A stretch of DNA of 64,000 nucleotides from SIG714 sp964638675 (GCA_964638675.1 CAZXAU010000001.1:124001-188000), one strand, 5' to 3'. Counted from the first letter of the stretch, positions 25,330-33,942 are shown. Notes: generated from the letters alone by a model not told the origin. Translations and numbers: made by a program.

Positions 25330-26235
25330 TCAATCCCAGAGTCCGTCGGGATAGTTGCCGCTCTCTATGAGCTTTCCGATTCCGTTCACAACCGACGGCT
25401 TATCTTCGTGATAGGTAACTCCGAACCATTTTGAGTGAACCGGGATAACCTTGAAACTGCATTTTCCTTTGTTTATTGTATTTGTTACAGCGAGCGGTAT
25501 ATAATATTCACCCTTCAGTGCATTCTCTGGTGTCAATGTATCGAGAAAATGTTTGAATCCGTTTTCGAGCTCCTCGAAAAAGCAGGGCGTGAATCCCCAG
25601 AAATTCATTGATACATATGAATTTTCATCGATTTTTACCGCATTTCCGTCTTCATAGTATACCGTTTCGCCATTTTCACGCATGATCTTGGTTCTTTCGG
25701 TAACGCTTGAAAGAATATTCTCCTGCCCACACTGACATACTCCTCTTGAAACACTTCCGTTTTCGGTGAGTGTATTTTTCAGAATATATCCCGCCATACA
25801 GCATTCGGACGAATTTATATCCTTACCTTTGAAGAATTCGGATATTTTTGAAAAAGAATCACTTCCGTAAAAGTCATCGGCGTTGATCACATTGAAAAAA
25901 TCTTTTCCGACATTGTCTTTTGCACAAAGAAGAGCATGACCTGTTCCCCACGGTTTGACTCTTCCCTCGGGAATTTTATATCCTTCGGGGAGCATACCGA
26001 CGTCCTGGAATGCATAACTGACCTTTATGTGTTTTTCGACTCTCTTACCGACAGACTCCCTGAACAGCTCAAGATTTTCTCTTTTTATTATGAATATGAT
26101 CTCGTCGTATCCTGTACGTATTGCATCAAAGCATGAAAAATCAATGATAAATTCGCCATGTTTCGTTACGGGCTCAAGTTGTTTAAGTCCTCCGTATCTT
26201 GATCCCATTCCAGCCGCAAGAATTACAAGCTTCAT
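25330..26235 (-). CDS. sugar-phosphate nucleotidyltransferase-like protein
   Basis: This 301-residue protein has an N-terminal NTP-transferase fold. The VILAAGMGSRYGGLKQLEPV motif provides the nucleotide-binding GxGxR and the catalytic-region Lys. INADDFYG is the metal-binding acidic loop, and a ligand-binding region ends in NFWGFTPCFFEEL. It resembles glucose-1-phosphate uridylyl/thymidylyltransferases but lacks features that fix the sugar or nucleotide. Clostridial relatives are annotated only as nucleotidyltransferase. It is embedded between pgsA and tsaD, which gives no clear pathway. Function is general. Confidence 0.82.
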   Translation of the reverse strand: MKLVILAAGMGSRYGGLKQLEPVTKHGEFIIDFSCFDAIRTGYDEIIFIIKRENLELFRESVGKRVEKHIKVSYAFQDVGMLPEGYKIPEGRVKPWGTGHALLCAKDNVGKDFFNVINADDFYGSDSFSKISEFFKGKDINSSECCMAGYILKNTLTENGSVSRGVCQCGQENILSSVTERTKIMRENGETVYYEDGNAVKIDENSYVSMNFWGFTPCFFEELENGFKHFLDTLTPENALKGEYYIPLAVTNTINKGKCSFKVIPVHSKWFGVTYHEDKPSVVNGIGKLIESGNYPDGLWD

Positions 26236-26262
26236 TATGTTGCTCCTTCAAATTGGTGTATT

Positions 26263-26865
26263 TTATTTTTTTGTATCAATAAACGGCATATATGCTCTCA
26301 GGTACTGTATTCCCGAGATAACTGTCATTACCGTCATAAGTCCCATAAGAATATAGCTGATGATCATTTTTGTGTCGAACAAAATAAGTTTTCCGAACAA
26401 TACAGGCTCAAGAAGTGCCGCCATTATAAATGCTATTTGTGAAACGGTTTTGATCTTACCATATATACTTGCCTGAATAACAACTCCCTTTTTTGTATTC
26501 GTCACCATTCTGAGCGTCGTAACGCCGATCTCACGGAAAAAGAAAATAAAGGAGGCAATAAGCAGGCAAATGAAAAATGCTCTGTTGTCGCTGTAAATAT
26601 ATATCAGTCCGCACATTCCGCCGAAGATCATCATTTTATCGGCTATTGGGTCAAGAAATTTCCCGAAATCTGTAATCAGATCATATTTTCTTGCAATATG
26701 TCCGTCAAGAAAGTCGGTAATTGCAGTAGCGAGAAATATCAGTGTCGCACCGATATTACGGAGCGTCTGGTCTATCGGCAGAAAAAGCAGTACCGTATAA
26801 AGGGGAACGGCTGTCAGTCTTGCCAGCGTCAGTTTGTTCGGTGTGTTCATTCTATATGTTTTCAT
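26263..26865 (-). CDS. pgsA: CDP-diacylglycerol-glycerol-3-phosphate 3-phosphatidyltransferase
   Basis: This 200-residue integral membrane enzyme makes phosphatidylglycerol phosphate. It has the CDP-alcohol phosphotransferase motif D-x2-DG-x2-AR-x8-G-x3-D-x3-D, visible as DFLDGHIAR...FGKFLDPIAD. There are about five transmembrane segments. The N-terminal MNTPNKLTLARL is typical of PgsA. It follows rimO by 24 bases. The rimO-pgsA neighbourhood is common in Firmicutes and supports the specific assignment over other phosphotransferases. Confidence 0.93.
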   Translation of the reverse strand: MKTYRMNTPNKLTLARLTAVPLYTVLLFLPIDQTLRNIGATLIFLATAITDFLDGHIARKYDLITDFGKFLDPIADKMMIFGGMCGLIYIYSDNRAFFICLLIASFIFFFREIGVTTLRMVTNTKKGVVIQASIYGKIKTVSQIAFIMAALLEPVLFGKLILFDTKMIISYILMGLMTVMTVISGIQYLRAYMPFIDTKK

Positions 26866-26889
26866 CCTTAACCTGATTTGTCATTTTTT

Positions 26890-28245
26890 CTACACAAGGT
26901 CTCCGTAAAGATCGTAATCTACGCATTCCGATATTTTCACATTCACGAATGATCCGACACGGAGCTGTCTGTTTCCTTTAAAATAGACCTTTGTATCGAT
27001 ATCGGGGGCGTCAAATGCCGATCTTCCGAAAAAGACCTCCGATACGGGATCATATCCTTCAACGATCGTCTGAACTGTCGAGCCGATCATTTTTTTGCTC
27101 AGCCTTTCGTTGATCGTCTGCTGTTGTTGCATTATAATGTCATAACGGTCCTGCTTGAGCTGTTCATCGATTTGTCCGTGCATACGGTATGCCGGCGTAT
27201 CTTCCTCACGTGAATATGTAAAAGCTCCGAAGCGGTCAAATTCCGCTTCCTTTACATATTCGCACAATTCGGTGAATTCTTCGTCTGTTTCTCCGGGAAA
27301 TCCGACAATAACAGTCGTTCTGATCACGATTCCGGGGACACCCTCGCGCAGACGCTTTACGGTATCCTTTATAATCTCGGATCCGCCGTGACGGTTCATT
27401 TTTTTCAGCACTCTGTCTGAAATATGCTGTATCGGAAGGTCGATATATTTAATGAGCTTGGGATTTTCTCTGAGCTCGGTTATAAGGTCGTCAGTGATCT
27501 TATCTGGATAGCAATACATAAGCCGTATCCACGGAATGCTCGTTTTTTCGCTGATCCTTCGTATCAGCTCTGCGAGCTTGTATTCGCCGTAAAGGTCAAG
27601 ACCGTATCTTGTTGTATCCTGTGCTACGATGTTCAGCTCCTTGACGCCCGAATTGTCGAGCTTGATCGCTTCTTCAATAATCTCCTCCATGGGTCTTGAA
27701 CGGAATTTCCCACGGATCATCGGTATTGCACAGTATGTGCATCTGTTGTCACAGCCTTCGGCTATTTTAAGGTATGCCGAATAGAAGGGAGTGGTCAGGA
27801 TCCTTTCTCCGCCCAAGTGGCAGAGATCCTTGTCTTCAAACGATGAAAAACGTTTTCCCTTCAATATCTGCTTTATCGCTCTTGTAATCTCGTTACAGCT
27901 TCCGACACCGAGAAGCGCATCAACTTCGGGCAGCTGCTCAAAAATCTTCTCACGGTATCGCTCGGCAAGACATCCCGTTACGATTATTCCCTTAAGACTG
28001 CGATTTTCTTTGAGCCATGCAATGTCGAGAATGTTGTTTATGCTTTCCTGTTTCGCCGATTCAATAAATGCACAGGTGTTGATTATTACGACATCAGCTT
28101 CAATATCTTCGGTGACTATTTCGTATGAATCATCGGCATCTATGAGTGCAAGCATCCTCTCGGTATCTACCTGATTTTTCGGACATCCAAGCGACACAAA
28201 GCCGACCTTTATTTTTTTTATTTTATCACTGTTTTTTCTTCCCAT
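26890..28245 (-). CDS. rimO: ribosomal protein S12 methylthiotransferase RimO
   Basis: This is a 451-residue radical-SAM methylthiotransferase. The N-terminal MTTase domain is seen as VGFVSLGCPKNQVDTE, with Cys ligands also in NTCAFIE and VTGCLAERY. The radical-SAM Cx3Cx2C motif is CDNRCTYC. The domain after it has the RimO-typical DLPIQHIS and GFPGET, and a C-terminal TRAM domain follows. It methylthiolates Asp of S12. It is the first gene of the minus-strand operon. A CATGCA/TGCATG inverted repeat (28260-28277) lies just upstream of its weak ribosome site. Confidence 0.94.
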   Translation of the reverse strand: MGRKNSDKIKKIKVGFVSLGCPKNQVDTERMLALIDADDSYEIVTEDIEADVVIINTCAFIESAKQESINNILDIAWLKENRSLKGIIVTGCLAERYREKIFEQLPEVDALLGVGSCNEITRAIKQILKGKRFSSFEDKDLCHLGGERILTTPFYSAYLKIAEGCDNRCTYCAIPMIRGKFRSRPMEEIIEEAIKLDNSGVKELNIVAQDTTRYGLDLYGEYKLAELIRRISEKTSIPWIRLMYCYPDKITDDLITELRENPKLIKYIDLPIQHISDRVLKKMNRHGGSEIIKDTVKRLREGVPGIVIRTTVIVGFPGETDEEFTELCEYVKEAEFDRFGAFTYSREEDTPAYRMHGQIDEQLKQDRYDIIMQQQQTINERLSKKMIGSTVQTIVEGYDPVSEVFFGRSAFDAPDIDTKVYFKGNRQLRVGSFVNVKISECVDYDLYGDLV

Positions 28246-28380
28246 GATTCTTTTATCGCCATGCAGTCAGTTGCATGACTCCCCCGATCTGTTGGACGGT
28301 CTTTCTGCAAATTATTATTTGCCCTGTCTCAAACTCCCAAAACCGATTTTGCAATCGGACAAATATAAATATACATTTGT

Positions 28381-28409
28381 ATTATACACCACTTTTCGGT
28401 TTAAGTCAA
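28381..28409 (-). promoter_or_regulatory. promoter of the rimO-pgsA-tsaD-holB-ricT operon
   Basis: On the minus strand, TTGACT (28409-28404) and TATAAT (28386-28381) are 17 bases apart. The leader carries a CCGATT/AATCGG hairpin and the CATGCA/TGCATG repeat. The gap 28246-28725 is otherwise filled by the nusB promoter and leader. Confidence 0.8.
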
Positions 28410-28513
28410 GTGTTTTATCATAATAATACAATAATAAGTGAAGATTGAATTTCAAATGCATCCCCGCACGATGAATTTTTTTACAAAAAATGAAGAAAGC
28501 TCTTCTTTTTTTA

Positions 28514-28542
28514 TTGACAATTGATTTTAATTGTTGTATAAT
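28514..28542 (+). promoter_or_regulatory. strong promoter for the nusB operon
   Basis: TTGACA (28514-28519) and TATAAT (28537-28542) are 17 bases apart. The first base of the structured leader lies about 40 bases after the expected transcription start. Confidence 0.85.
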
Positions 28543-28589
28543 TAATATGTATAAATTTACGCAGAGTGCGTTTCTTGACGGGGAGCTTA

Positions 28590-28725
28590 GCGTGAAAGTT
28601 ATGTTTATTCAGTTTTGAAGTATTCTGTTTCACGCACAAATTCTCCTTAAAAATGAGATCTGCCCCATTTTAAGGAGAATTTCATAACTTTTTGTGCCGC
28701 TGCAAGGCGGCGGAATGGAGATTTT
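28590..28725 (+). ncRNA. structured leader RNA of nusB (copy A of a duplicated motif)
   Basis: GCGTGAAA (28590-28597) pairs with TTTCACGC (28628-28635). GCACAAA (28634-28640) pairs with TTTGTGC (28691-28697) and encloses a long stem, ATTCTCC...GGAGAAT (28640-28680). GTTATG (28598-28603) in the first loop is complementary to CATAAC (28683-28688), a possible pseudoknot. A GCCGC/GCGGC hairpin ends next to the GGAATGGAG ribosome site. A homologous RNA precedes an ABC exporter at 57572-57720. It does not match the riboswitch classes I know. Function as a cis-regulator of nusB is inference. Confidence 0.65.
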
Positions 28726-29133
28726 ATGAACAGAAGAGAAGCAAGAGAAAATCTATTTACACTTATTTTTGAATACACCTATAAAATGGACAGCGATCCT
28801 GCGGCAGTATACGCCGAGGCGCTGGAACACAGGTGTATGCAGGATGATGCTTATGTCAGAGAAGCTTTTACGGCAATTAGTGAAAACCTTGACGGGATCG
28901 ACAAAAAGATCGAATCCCATTCATCGGGCTGGTCTGTCTCACGTTTATCAAGAGTGGTCATTTCGATTATGAGGATCTCGGTATACGAAATGACTATGAG
29001 AAGTGATATTCCTTACAATATTTCGATCAATGAAGCACTTGAGCTTACCAAAAAATATGACGATGAGAAGGCGGCTAAGTTTGTGAACGGAATTCTCAAT
29101 GCCATAGCCGGCTCGGAAGGACTGAAGAAATAA
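28726..29133 (+). CDS. nusB: transcription antitermination factor NusB
   Basis: This 135-residue all-helical NusB has the family-typical start MNRREARENLFTLIFEY and the C-terminal IPYNISINEALELTKKYDDEKAAKFVNGILNAI. NusB binds boxA RNA with S10 to allow antitermination in rRNA operons. It heads a long plus-strand operon continuing with the TsaD-like gene, whose ATG overlaps its stop. Expression comes from the promoter at 28514-28542 through an unusual structured leader. Length is normal. Confidence 0.95.
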   Translation: MNRREARENLFTLIFEYTYKMDSDPAAVYAEALEHRCMQDDAYVREAFTAISENLDGIDKKIESHSSGWSVSRLSRVVISIMRISVYEMTMRSDIPYNISINEALELTKKYDDEKAAKFVNGILNAIAGSEGLKK

Positions 29134-30098
29134 TGCCGCTTTTTCTCGGTGTTGATACAAGTAATTATACGACATCGCTTGCCCTGTGCAGGGACGGCAA
29201 AATAATTGCAAATTTGAAATTGCCTGTTTTCGTAGCGAGCGGAAATCGGGGTACAAGACAGAGCGATGCTGTCTTTTCGCACACAAAAAATCTGCCGATC
29301 CTATTTGATCAGCTTCGTGATCAAATAGGAGAGAAAATTGAAGCTGTCGGCGTTTCGGCGACACCAAGGGATGCCGAAGGCTCGTATATGCCCTGCTTCC
29401 TCACAGGTGTTGCGGCGGCAAGTGCAGTCAGCTGCACCTCGGGAATACCTCTTTACAGATTCTCTCATCAGAGAGGACATATATATGCCGCACTCTATTC
29501 ATCGGGGGCATTACAGCTTTGCACAGGTCGCTTTATTGCCTTCCATATGTCGGGCGGCACGAGTGAGGTTCTGATGTTTGACGGTGAAAACGGCGGTAAA
29601 ATTGATATCATCGGGGGAACACTAGATCTGACCGCCGGACAGCTCATTGACAGGACAGGCGTCATGCTCGGGATACCTTTTCCCTGCGGAGCTCAGCTTG
29701 AAAAGCTTGCGATCGGCGTCAAACCGATGAAGGCAAAGATTTCGGTAAAAGGCTTTGAATGCAATCTTTCGGGTGGGGAAAACAAGGTCTCTGAGCTTAT
29801 TGAAAAGGGTGCGTCACGTGAAGATGTTGCCGCATATGCCATTGAGTTTGTCAGAGCAACGCTTGACAGGATTTGCGAGAATCTGCGTGCAGAATTCGGA
29901 GATATTCCCATGCTCTTTTCGGGCGGCGTCATGAGCTGTTCGATAATCAAAGAGTCGCTCGGCAAGAAATACGGAGGGTATTTTGCAATGCCCGAATTTT
30001 CCTGTGACAACGCCGCAGGTATTGCACTGCTGTGCGAGAGGGAATATATAGAAAGTCCATTGAAAAATATTCAAAACAATTTTCACAAACAATCTTGA
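29133..30098 (+). CDS. TsaD/Kae1-family paralogue of unknown function
   Basis: This is a 321-residue ASKHA-fold protein distantly related to TsaD. It starts LFLGVDTSNYTTSLAL, keeps a His-x3-His pair (His112, His116 in SHQRGH), a MSGGTSEVL loop like TsaD's SGGH, and an FSGGVMS segment. The TsaD-typical SSCDET start and DNGAMIA end are altered (here ...CDNAAGIAL). True TsaD is encoded at 24262, so this is a second family member. Clostridial genomes often place it between nusB and xseA. Annotation as peptidase M22 reflects old naming, not evidence. Its biochemical role is unknown. Confidence 0.85.
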   Translation: MPLFLGVDTSNYTTSLALCRDGKIIANLKLPVFVASGNRGTRQSDAVFSHTKNLPILFDQLRDQIGEKIEAVGVSATPRDAEGSYMPCFLTGVAAASAVSCTSGIPLYRFSHQRGHIYAALYSSGALQLCTGRFIAFHMSGGTSEVLMFDGENGGKIDIIGGTLDLTAGQLIDRTGVMLGIPFPCGAQLEKLAIGVKPMKAKISVKGFECNLSGGENKVSELIEKGASREDVAAYAIEFVRATLDRICENLRAEFGDIPMLFSGGVMSCSIIKESLGKKYGGYFAMPEFSCDNAAGIALLCEREYIESPLKNIQNNFHKQS

Positions 30099-30141
30099 TT
30101 TTAAATAGACCGATTAAAGTAATTAATATAACAGGTGACGG

Positions 30142-31362
30142 ATGGATCGATCATACGGTGAACTGACTGTCAGTCAGGTGAATGAATATCTGAATATGCT
30201 TGTGTCGAGCGATGAAATTCTTTCTTCGCTGTGTATTAAGGGCGAGATCTCAAACTTCAAATACTACCCTTCGTCAGGACATATGTATTTTTCGCTGACA
30301 GATGAAGGCGGTGTGATCCGTGCAGTGATGTTTCGCTCTCAGGCGAGGACACTTAAGTTTATGCCGTGTGACGGAATGAAGGTCAGGGCTTTTGGAAAGC
30401 TTGGCGTATATTCGCAGAGCGGTGCATATCAGATATATGTGAGTGCAATGCTTGAGGACGGAGCCGGAAAAAAAGCCGAAGAGTTTGAAAAACTCAAAAA
30501 AAAGCTCTTATCTGAAGGACTTTTTGACGAGGAAAGAAAGAAAAAAATACCCGAGTTTCCCAGTATGATAGGTGTTATCACATCGGCAAAAGGTGCGGCA
30601 CTTCAGGATATCCTTGATGTCACGGGAAGGCGGTATAAATCCGCCGAGATAATCATCTGCCCATCTCTTGTTCAGGGTGAAAATGCTGCAACAGAGCTTT
30701 GCGAGGCACTCACATATTTCAGAACATACGGTGGAATAGATCTTTTGATCATAGGAAGGGGAGGCGGCTCAGGAGAAGACCTTTCGGCATTCAATGACGA
30801 AAGACTTGTCAGAATGATGGCTGACTGCGATTTTCCGATAATTTCTGCGGTCGGACATGAGACCGATTTTACGCTCTGTGATTTCGTTGCCGATAAACGT
30901 GCTCCCACACCCTCAGCGGCGGCGGAGCTTGCAACGCCTGACGGAAAAATGCTCTCAGAGGTGCTCGACGGTTACTCTGTAAGATTTTTTTCATTCGCTT
31001 CGTCTGTGATCGAAAAATATGAAATGACGCTGTCTTCCTATGCAAGCATTATGGAATCAAGATCTCCTGATATTCTGCTTGCAGAAAAACGAAACGAGAT
31101 AGAAACCTTAGAAAAAATGATATCAGGCAGCATATCATCAAAGATCGATCTGTGTAAAAGTGAGCTTAAGGCGGCGGCAGTCAGACTTGATGCACTCAAT
31201 CCGCTTTCGGTGCTCACAAGAGGATTCTGTCTTGTGAAGACCGACGGTAAAGAGGTAACACGTGTTGAAAATGTTGCCATTGGGGACAGAATCGATATTA
31301 TGATGTCAAACGGAAGCGTGAGAGCAGAGGTTACAGATATCGATAAAAATGAAAACATATAA
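30142..31362 (+). CDS. xseA: exodeoxyribonuclease VII large subunit
   Basis: This is a 406-residue XseA. The N-terminal OB-fold (LTVSQVNEYLNMLV, LCIKGEISNFKYY.SSGHMYFSL) is followed by the catalytic core with GVITSAKGAALQDIL, LLIIGRGGGSGEDL and ISAVGHETDFTLCDFVADKRAPTPSAAAEL. A coiled-coil region and a C-terminal tail (NPLSVLTRGFCLV) complete it. With XseB it degrades single-stranded DNA in mismatch repair and recombination. The small-subunit frame overlaps its end. Length is slightly short but complete. Confidence 0.95.
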   Translation: MDRSYGELTVSQVNEYLNMLVSSDEILSSLCIKGEISNFKYYPSSGHMYFSLTDEGGVIRAVMFRSQARTLKFMPCDGMKVRAFGKLGVYSQSGAYQIYVSAMLEDGAGKKAEEFEKLKKKLLSEGLFDEERKKKIPEFPSMIGVITSAKGAALQDILDVTGRRYKSAEIIICPSLVQGENAATELCEALTYFRTYGGIDLLIIGRGGGSGEDLSAFNDERLVRMMADCDFPIISAVGHETDFTLCDFVADKRAPTPSAAAELATPDGKMLSEVLDGYSVRFFSFASSVIEKYEMTLSSYASIMESRSPDILLAEKRNEIETLEKMISGSISSKIDLCKSELKAAAVRLDALNPLSVLTRGFCLVKTDGKEVTRVENVAIGDRIDIMMSNGSVRAEVTDIDKNENI

Positions 31363-31402
31363 GTCAAAAATACAAAGTACTGAAATAAGGTTGGGATATT
31401 TT

Positions 31403-31633
31403 ATGTCTGAAAAAATAAACGAAGCGCTTTCCTTTGAAAATGCAATGAAAGAACTTGAAAAAATCAGCAACACAATGGCATCGGGTACACAAAGTCTGGA
31501 CGAATCGATAGAACTCTATTCCAGAGGTGTAAAGCTGATTGCATTTTGTCGGGAAAAGCTCGATACAGCCGAGCGAAAAATAAAGATAGTGACCGATAAG
31601 GCAAGCGGAGAAACAACCGATTACGATAACTGA
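31403..31633 (+). CDS. xseB: exodeoxyribonuclease VII small subunit
   Basis: This 76-residue helical protein has the XseB signature (SFENAMKELEKISNTMASGTQSLDESIELYSRGVKL). It binds the coiled coil of XseA. The frame opens at 31349 within the xseA end, but the ATG at 31403 gives the usual length and is preceded by AAGGTTGGGA. It is the normal partner of the preceding gene. The ispA gene follows 57 bases later. Confidence 0.92.
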   Translation: MSEKINEALSFENAMKELEKISNTMASGTQSLDESIELYSRGVKLIAFCREKLDTAERKIKIVTDKASGETTDYDN

Positions 31634-31690
31634 GCAACAGAACTTATAAAGCTATCCCGGACAAAATATGAACAAAAAGGAGAATAACAA

Positions 31691-32572
31691 ATGACAAATG
31701 CTGGACTTGAGAAGCTGATATCAGAGAATGCATCAAAGGTCAAGGAACGTCTGTCACTGCTCGTTGGCGGCAGACACTACTGTGAGGATCTTGTTGAGGC
31801 TATGGAATATACCTGTCTCGGAAACGGAAAACACATCAGGTCTTTTCTTGCAATGCAATTTTGCTCTGCATGCGGCGGAAATGAAGAGGATGCACTTGAC
31901 TTTGCAGCGGCTGTTGAAATGATACATGCCTATTCGCTGATACATGACGATCTTCCGTGCATGGACAATGATGATATGAGGCGTGGAAAGCCGTCAAATC
32001 ACAAGGTCTTCGGGGATGCACTTGCACTTCTTGCCGGTGACGGACTTCTTACGAGAGCGTTTGAAGCTATTGCTAACGCAAAGCTCAGCCCGGACAAGAA
32101 TATTAAAGCTGTCGGTCTGCTTGCACGCTTTGCAGGTCCGGACGGAATGGTCGGCGGACAGGTGTTGGATCTTGCGGACACAAATGAAAATGCGGTGCTT
32201 TATTCACTCGAGAGAATTTATGAGGGAAAAACATGCGGACTTTTTAAGGCGGCATGTATGCTCGGTGTTTGTGCCGCAGGCGGCTCGGACGAGCTTGAGA
32301 ATGCCGCTCTTGAATACGGCAGGGCACTCGGTATGACATTCCAGATCATTGACGATATACTTGATGTTACCGGAAAATTTGAGGTTATGGGTAAAAAGCC
32401 GGGGTCGGATGTATCCAACGGGAAAACCACAGTTTGCACACTTTTCGGGATAGAAAAGGCGAAACAGATCGCTGAGGAATACTGCACAATTGCCAAATCG
32501 TATGCAGAGGAATTTGAGAATGCAGAGGTAATAACCGAGCTTGTCAGTTATCTGCTTGAAAGAACAAAATGA
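31691..32572 (+). CDS. ispA: geranylgeranyl/farnesyl diphosphate synthase
   Basis: This 293-residue trans-prenyltransferase makes farnesyl or related diphosphate for undecaprenol and quinone or carotenoid supply. The first aspartate-rich motif is HDDLPCMDNDDMRRGKP (Asp86-Asp92) and the second is FQIIDDILDVTG. GNGKHIR near residue 45 binds diphosphate. Chain length cannot be decided from sequence alone; context with xseB (xseA-xseB-ispA) is typical of IspA. The stop overlaps the tlyA start by four bases. The usual neighbour dxs is absent here. Confidence 0.92.
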   Translation: MTNAGLEKLISENASKVKERLSLLVGGRHYCEDLVEAMEYTCLGNGKHIRSFLAMQFCSACGGNEEDALDFAAAVEMIHAYSLIHDDLPCMDNDDMRRGKPSNHKVFGDALALLAGDGLLTRAFEAIANAKLSPDKNIKAVGLLARFAGPDGMVGGQVLDLADTNENAVLYSLERIYEGKTCGLFKAACMLGVCAAGGSDELENAALEYGRALGMTFQIIDDILDVTGKFEVMGKKPGSDVSNGKTTVCTLFGIEKAKQIAEEYCTIAKSYAEEFENAEVITELVSYLLERTK

Positions 32573-33288
32573 GACTTGACTGTTATCTTGTTCAAAGCTC
32601 ACTTGCACCGACAAGGCAGAAGGGGAGATATCTTATCGACAATTCGCTCGTGCTTGTGGACGGTAGGGTCTGCACGAAGCCGTCAACAGATGTTGAAGGG
32701 CGTAAGGTCGAACTGCTCGGGCAGGGAATGCCGTATGTCTCAAGAGGCGGATTCAAACTCGAAGGAGCAATAAAGGCATTTTCTTTGGATATCAAAGACA
32801 AGGTCTGTGCAGATATCGGAGCATCGACCGGCGGATTTACAGACTGCCTTTTGCAAAACGGAGCAAAAAGGGTTTATGCGGTAGATTGCGGAAGCGATCA
32901 GCTTCACGAGAAGCTTCGCTCAGATCTACGCGTCAGATCTATCGAGAATTTCAACGCAAGAGATCTGTGCGAGAGTACACTCGGCGAAAAGGTTGATATT
33001 GCGGTCTGCGATCTGTCTTTTATCTCTCAGACTCTGATACACAATAACGCATACAGCATATTAAAGGACGGCGGTATATTCGTGTCGCTTATAAAGCCGC
33101 AGTTTGAAGCAGGCAGAAACGGAATTTCAAAAGGCGGAATAGTCAAGAGCGAGAGTGTAAGAAAAAAAGCAGTCGATACCGTGGTCTCAAGTGCGACATC
33201 TCAGGGGTTCGGGCTGATAGGAGTTGAAGTATCTCCGATAAAGGGCTCCGACGGAAATATCGAATATATTTGTGCTTTTAAAAAATAA
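32569..33288 (+). CDS. tlyA: TlyA-family rRNA (cytidine-2'-O)-methyltransferase/hemolysin-like
   Basis: This 239-residue protein has an N-terminal S4 RNA-binding domain (MRLDCYLVQSSLAPTRQKG) and an FtsJ-like methyltransferase domain (YVSRGGFKLEGAI, DIGASTGGFTDCLLQNGA, DLSFISQTLI, LIKPQFEAG). TlyA methylates 2'-O of cytidine in 16S and/or 23S rRNA. The hemolysin name is historical. It overlaps ispA (ATGA) and precedes argR, as in many Clostridia and Bacilli. It is complete with normal length. Confidence 0.93.
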   Translation: MRLDCYLVQSSLAPTRQKGRYLIDNSLVLVDGRVCTKPSTDVEGRKVELLGQGMPYVSRGGFKLEGAIKAFSLDIKDKVCADIGASTGGFTDCLLQNGAKRVYAVDCGSDQLHEKLRSDLRVRSIENFNARDLCESTLGEKVDIAVCDLSFISQTLIHNNAYSILKDGGIFVSLIKPQFEAGRNGISKGGIVKSESVRKKAVDTVVSSATSQGFGLIGVEVSPIKGSDGNIEYICAFKK

Positions 33289-33366
33289 CCGAAAATAAAA
33301 TTAATGCCCACCGGGGTATTTGATCGATTGAAAAACAAAGCTTCCATGAAATATGAAAGGTATATA

Positions 33367-33432
33367 CAAGTCTGAAAAATAAATTTTTCAGACAGTGTTT
33401 TGTGGCTTTCGCCACCGATGCGAAGCCCCAAT
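33367..33432 (+). repeat. intergenic repeat with hairpins (copy 1)
   Basis: TCTGAAAAA/TTTTTCAGA forms one hairpin and GTGGC/GCCAC another, followed by CCACCGATGCGAAGCCCC. A near copy lies inverted at 62327-62400. Its last 13 bases, GCGAAGCCCCAAT, recur at 39209-39221. Confidence 0.6.
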
Positions 33433-33457
33433 TCCACAAGAAAGGATAGTCATAATA

Positions 33458-33910
33458 ATGAAAAACAGCCGACAAAACGAGATCATCAGCATCATATCAA
33501 GCGAAACGATAGTGACACAGGATGAGCTGATACAAAAACTCAGAGAAAAGGGCTACAAGGTCACTCAGGCAACCGTGTCGAGAGATATAAGGGAACTGAG
33601 GCTTGTCAAAAGTTCGGATGGCGGAGGAAAATGCAGATATATCCTGCCTAAAACTAACGAGCCGGGGCCCGATGATAAGCTGAGCGTTATGCTTTCTGGA
33701 ATCGCAACATCTGTGGAAGCGGCAGGTAATCTTGTAATCATCAAGACAAAAAACGGTATGGGTATGGCTGTTGCAACAGGGGTTGATTCGCTGGGGTTTG
33801 TTGAGATAATCGGAACGATAGCAGGTGACGATACTGTATTTGTTGCCGCTAAAACGCCTGCCATTGCAGAACGTCTTGCAACCCGCATAACCGAATTTAT
33901 CCGTTTGTAA
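33458..33910 (+). CDS. argR: arginine repressor ArgR
   Basis: This 150-residue regulator has a winged-helix DNA-binding domain (residues 1-70: MKNSRQNEIISIISSETIVTQDELIQKLREKGYKVTQATVSRDI) and a C-terminal hexamerisation/arginine-binding domain containing GTIAGDDTVFVAAKT. It represses arginine biosynthesis and may activate catabolism. The frame opens at 33395, but AAAGGA at 33441-33446 and family length set the ATG at 33458. It keeps the classical place between tlyA and recN, though nadK (ppnK), often found there, is missing. Confidence 0.95.
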   Translation: MKNSRQNEIISIISSETIVTQDELIQKLREKGYKVTQATVSRDIRELRLVKSSDGGGKCRYILPKTNEPGPDDKLSVMLSGIATSVEAAGNLVIIKTKNGMGMAVATGVDSLGFVEIIGTIAGDDTVFVAAKTPAIAERLATRITEFIRL

Positions 33911-33942
33911 AATTGTAAAACAAAAATGAAAGCATAACAGTT

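Noticed and set aside
28549..28725. T-box or purine-type riboswitch before nusB
   Set aside because: No T-box sequence, specifier loop or purine core found; stems match only the copy at 57572.
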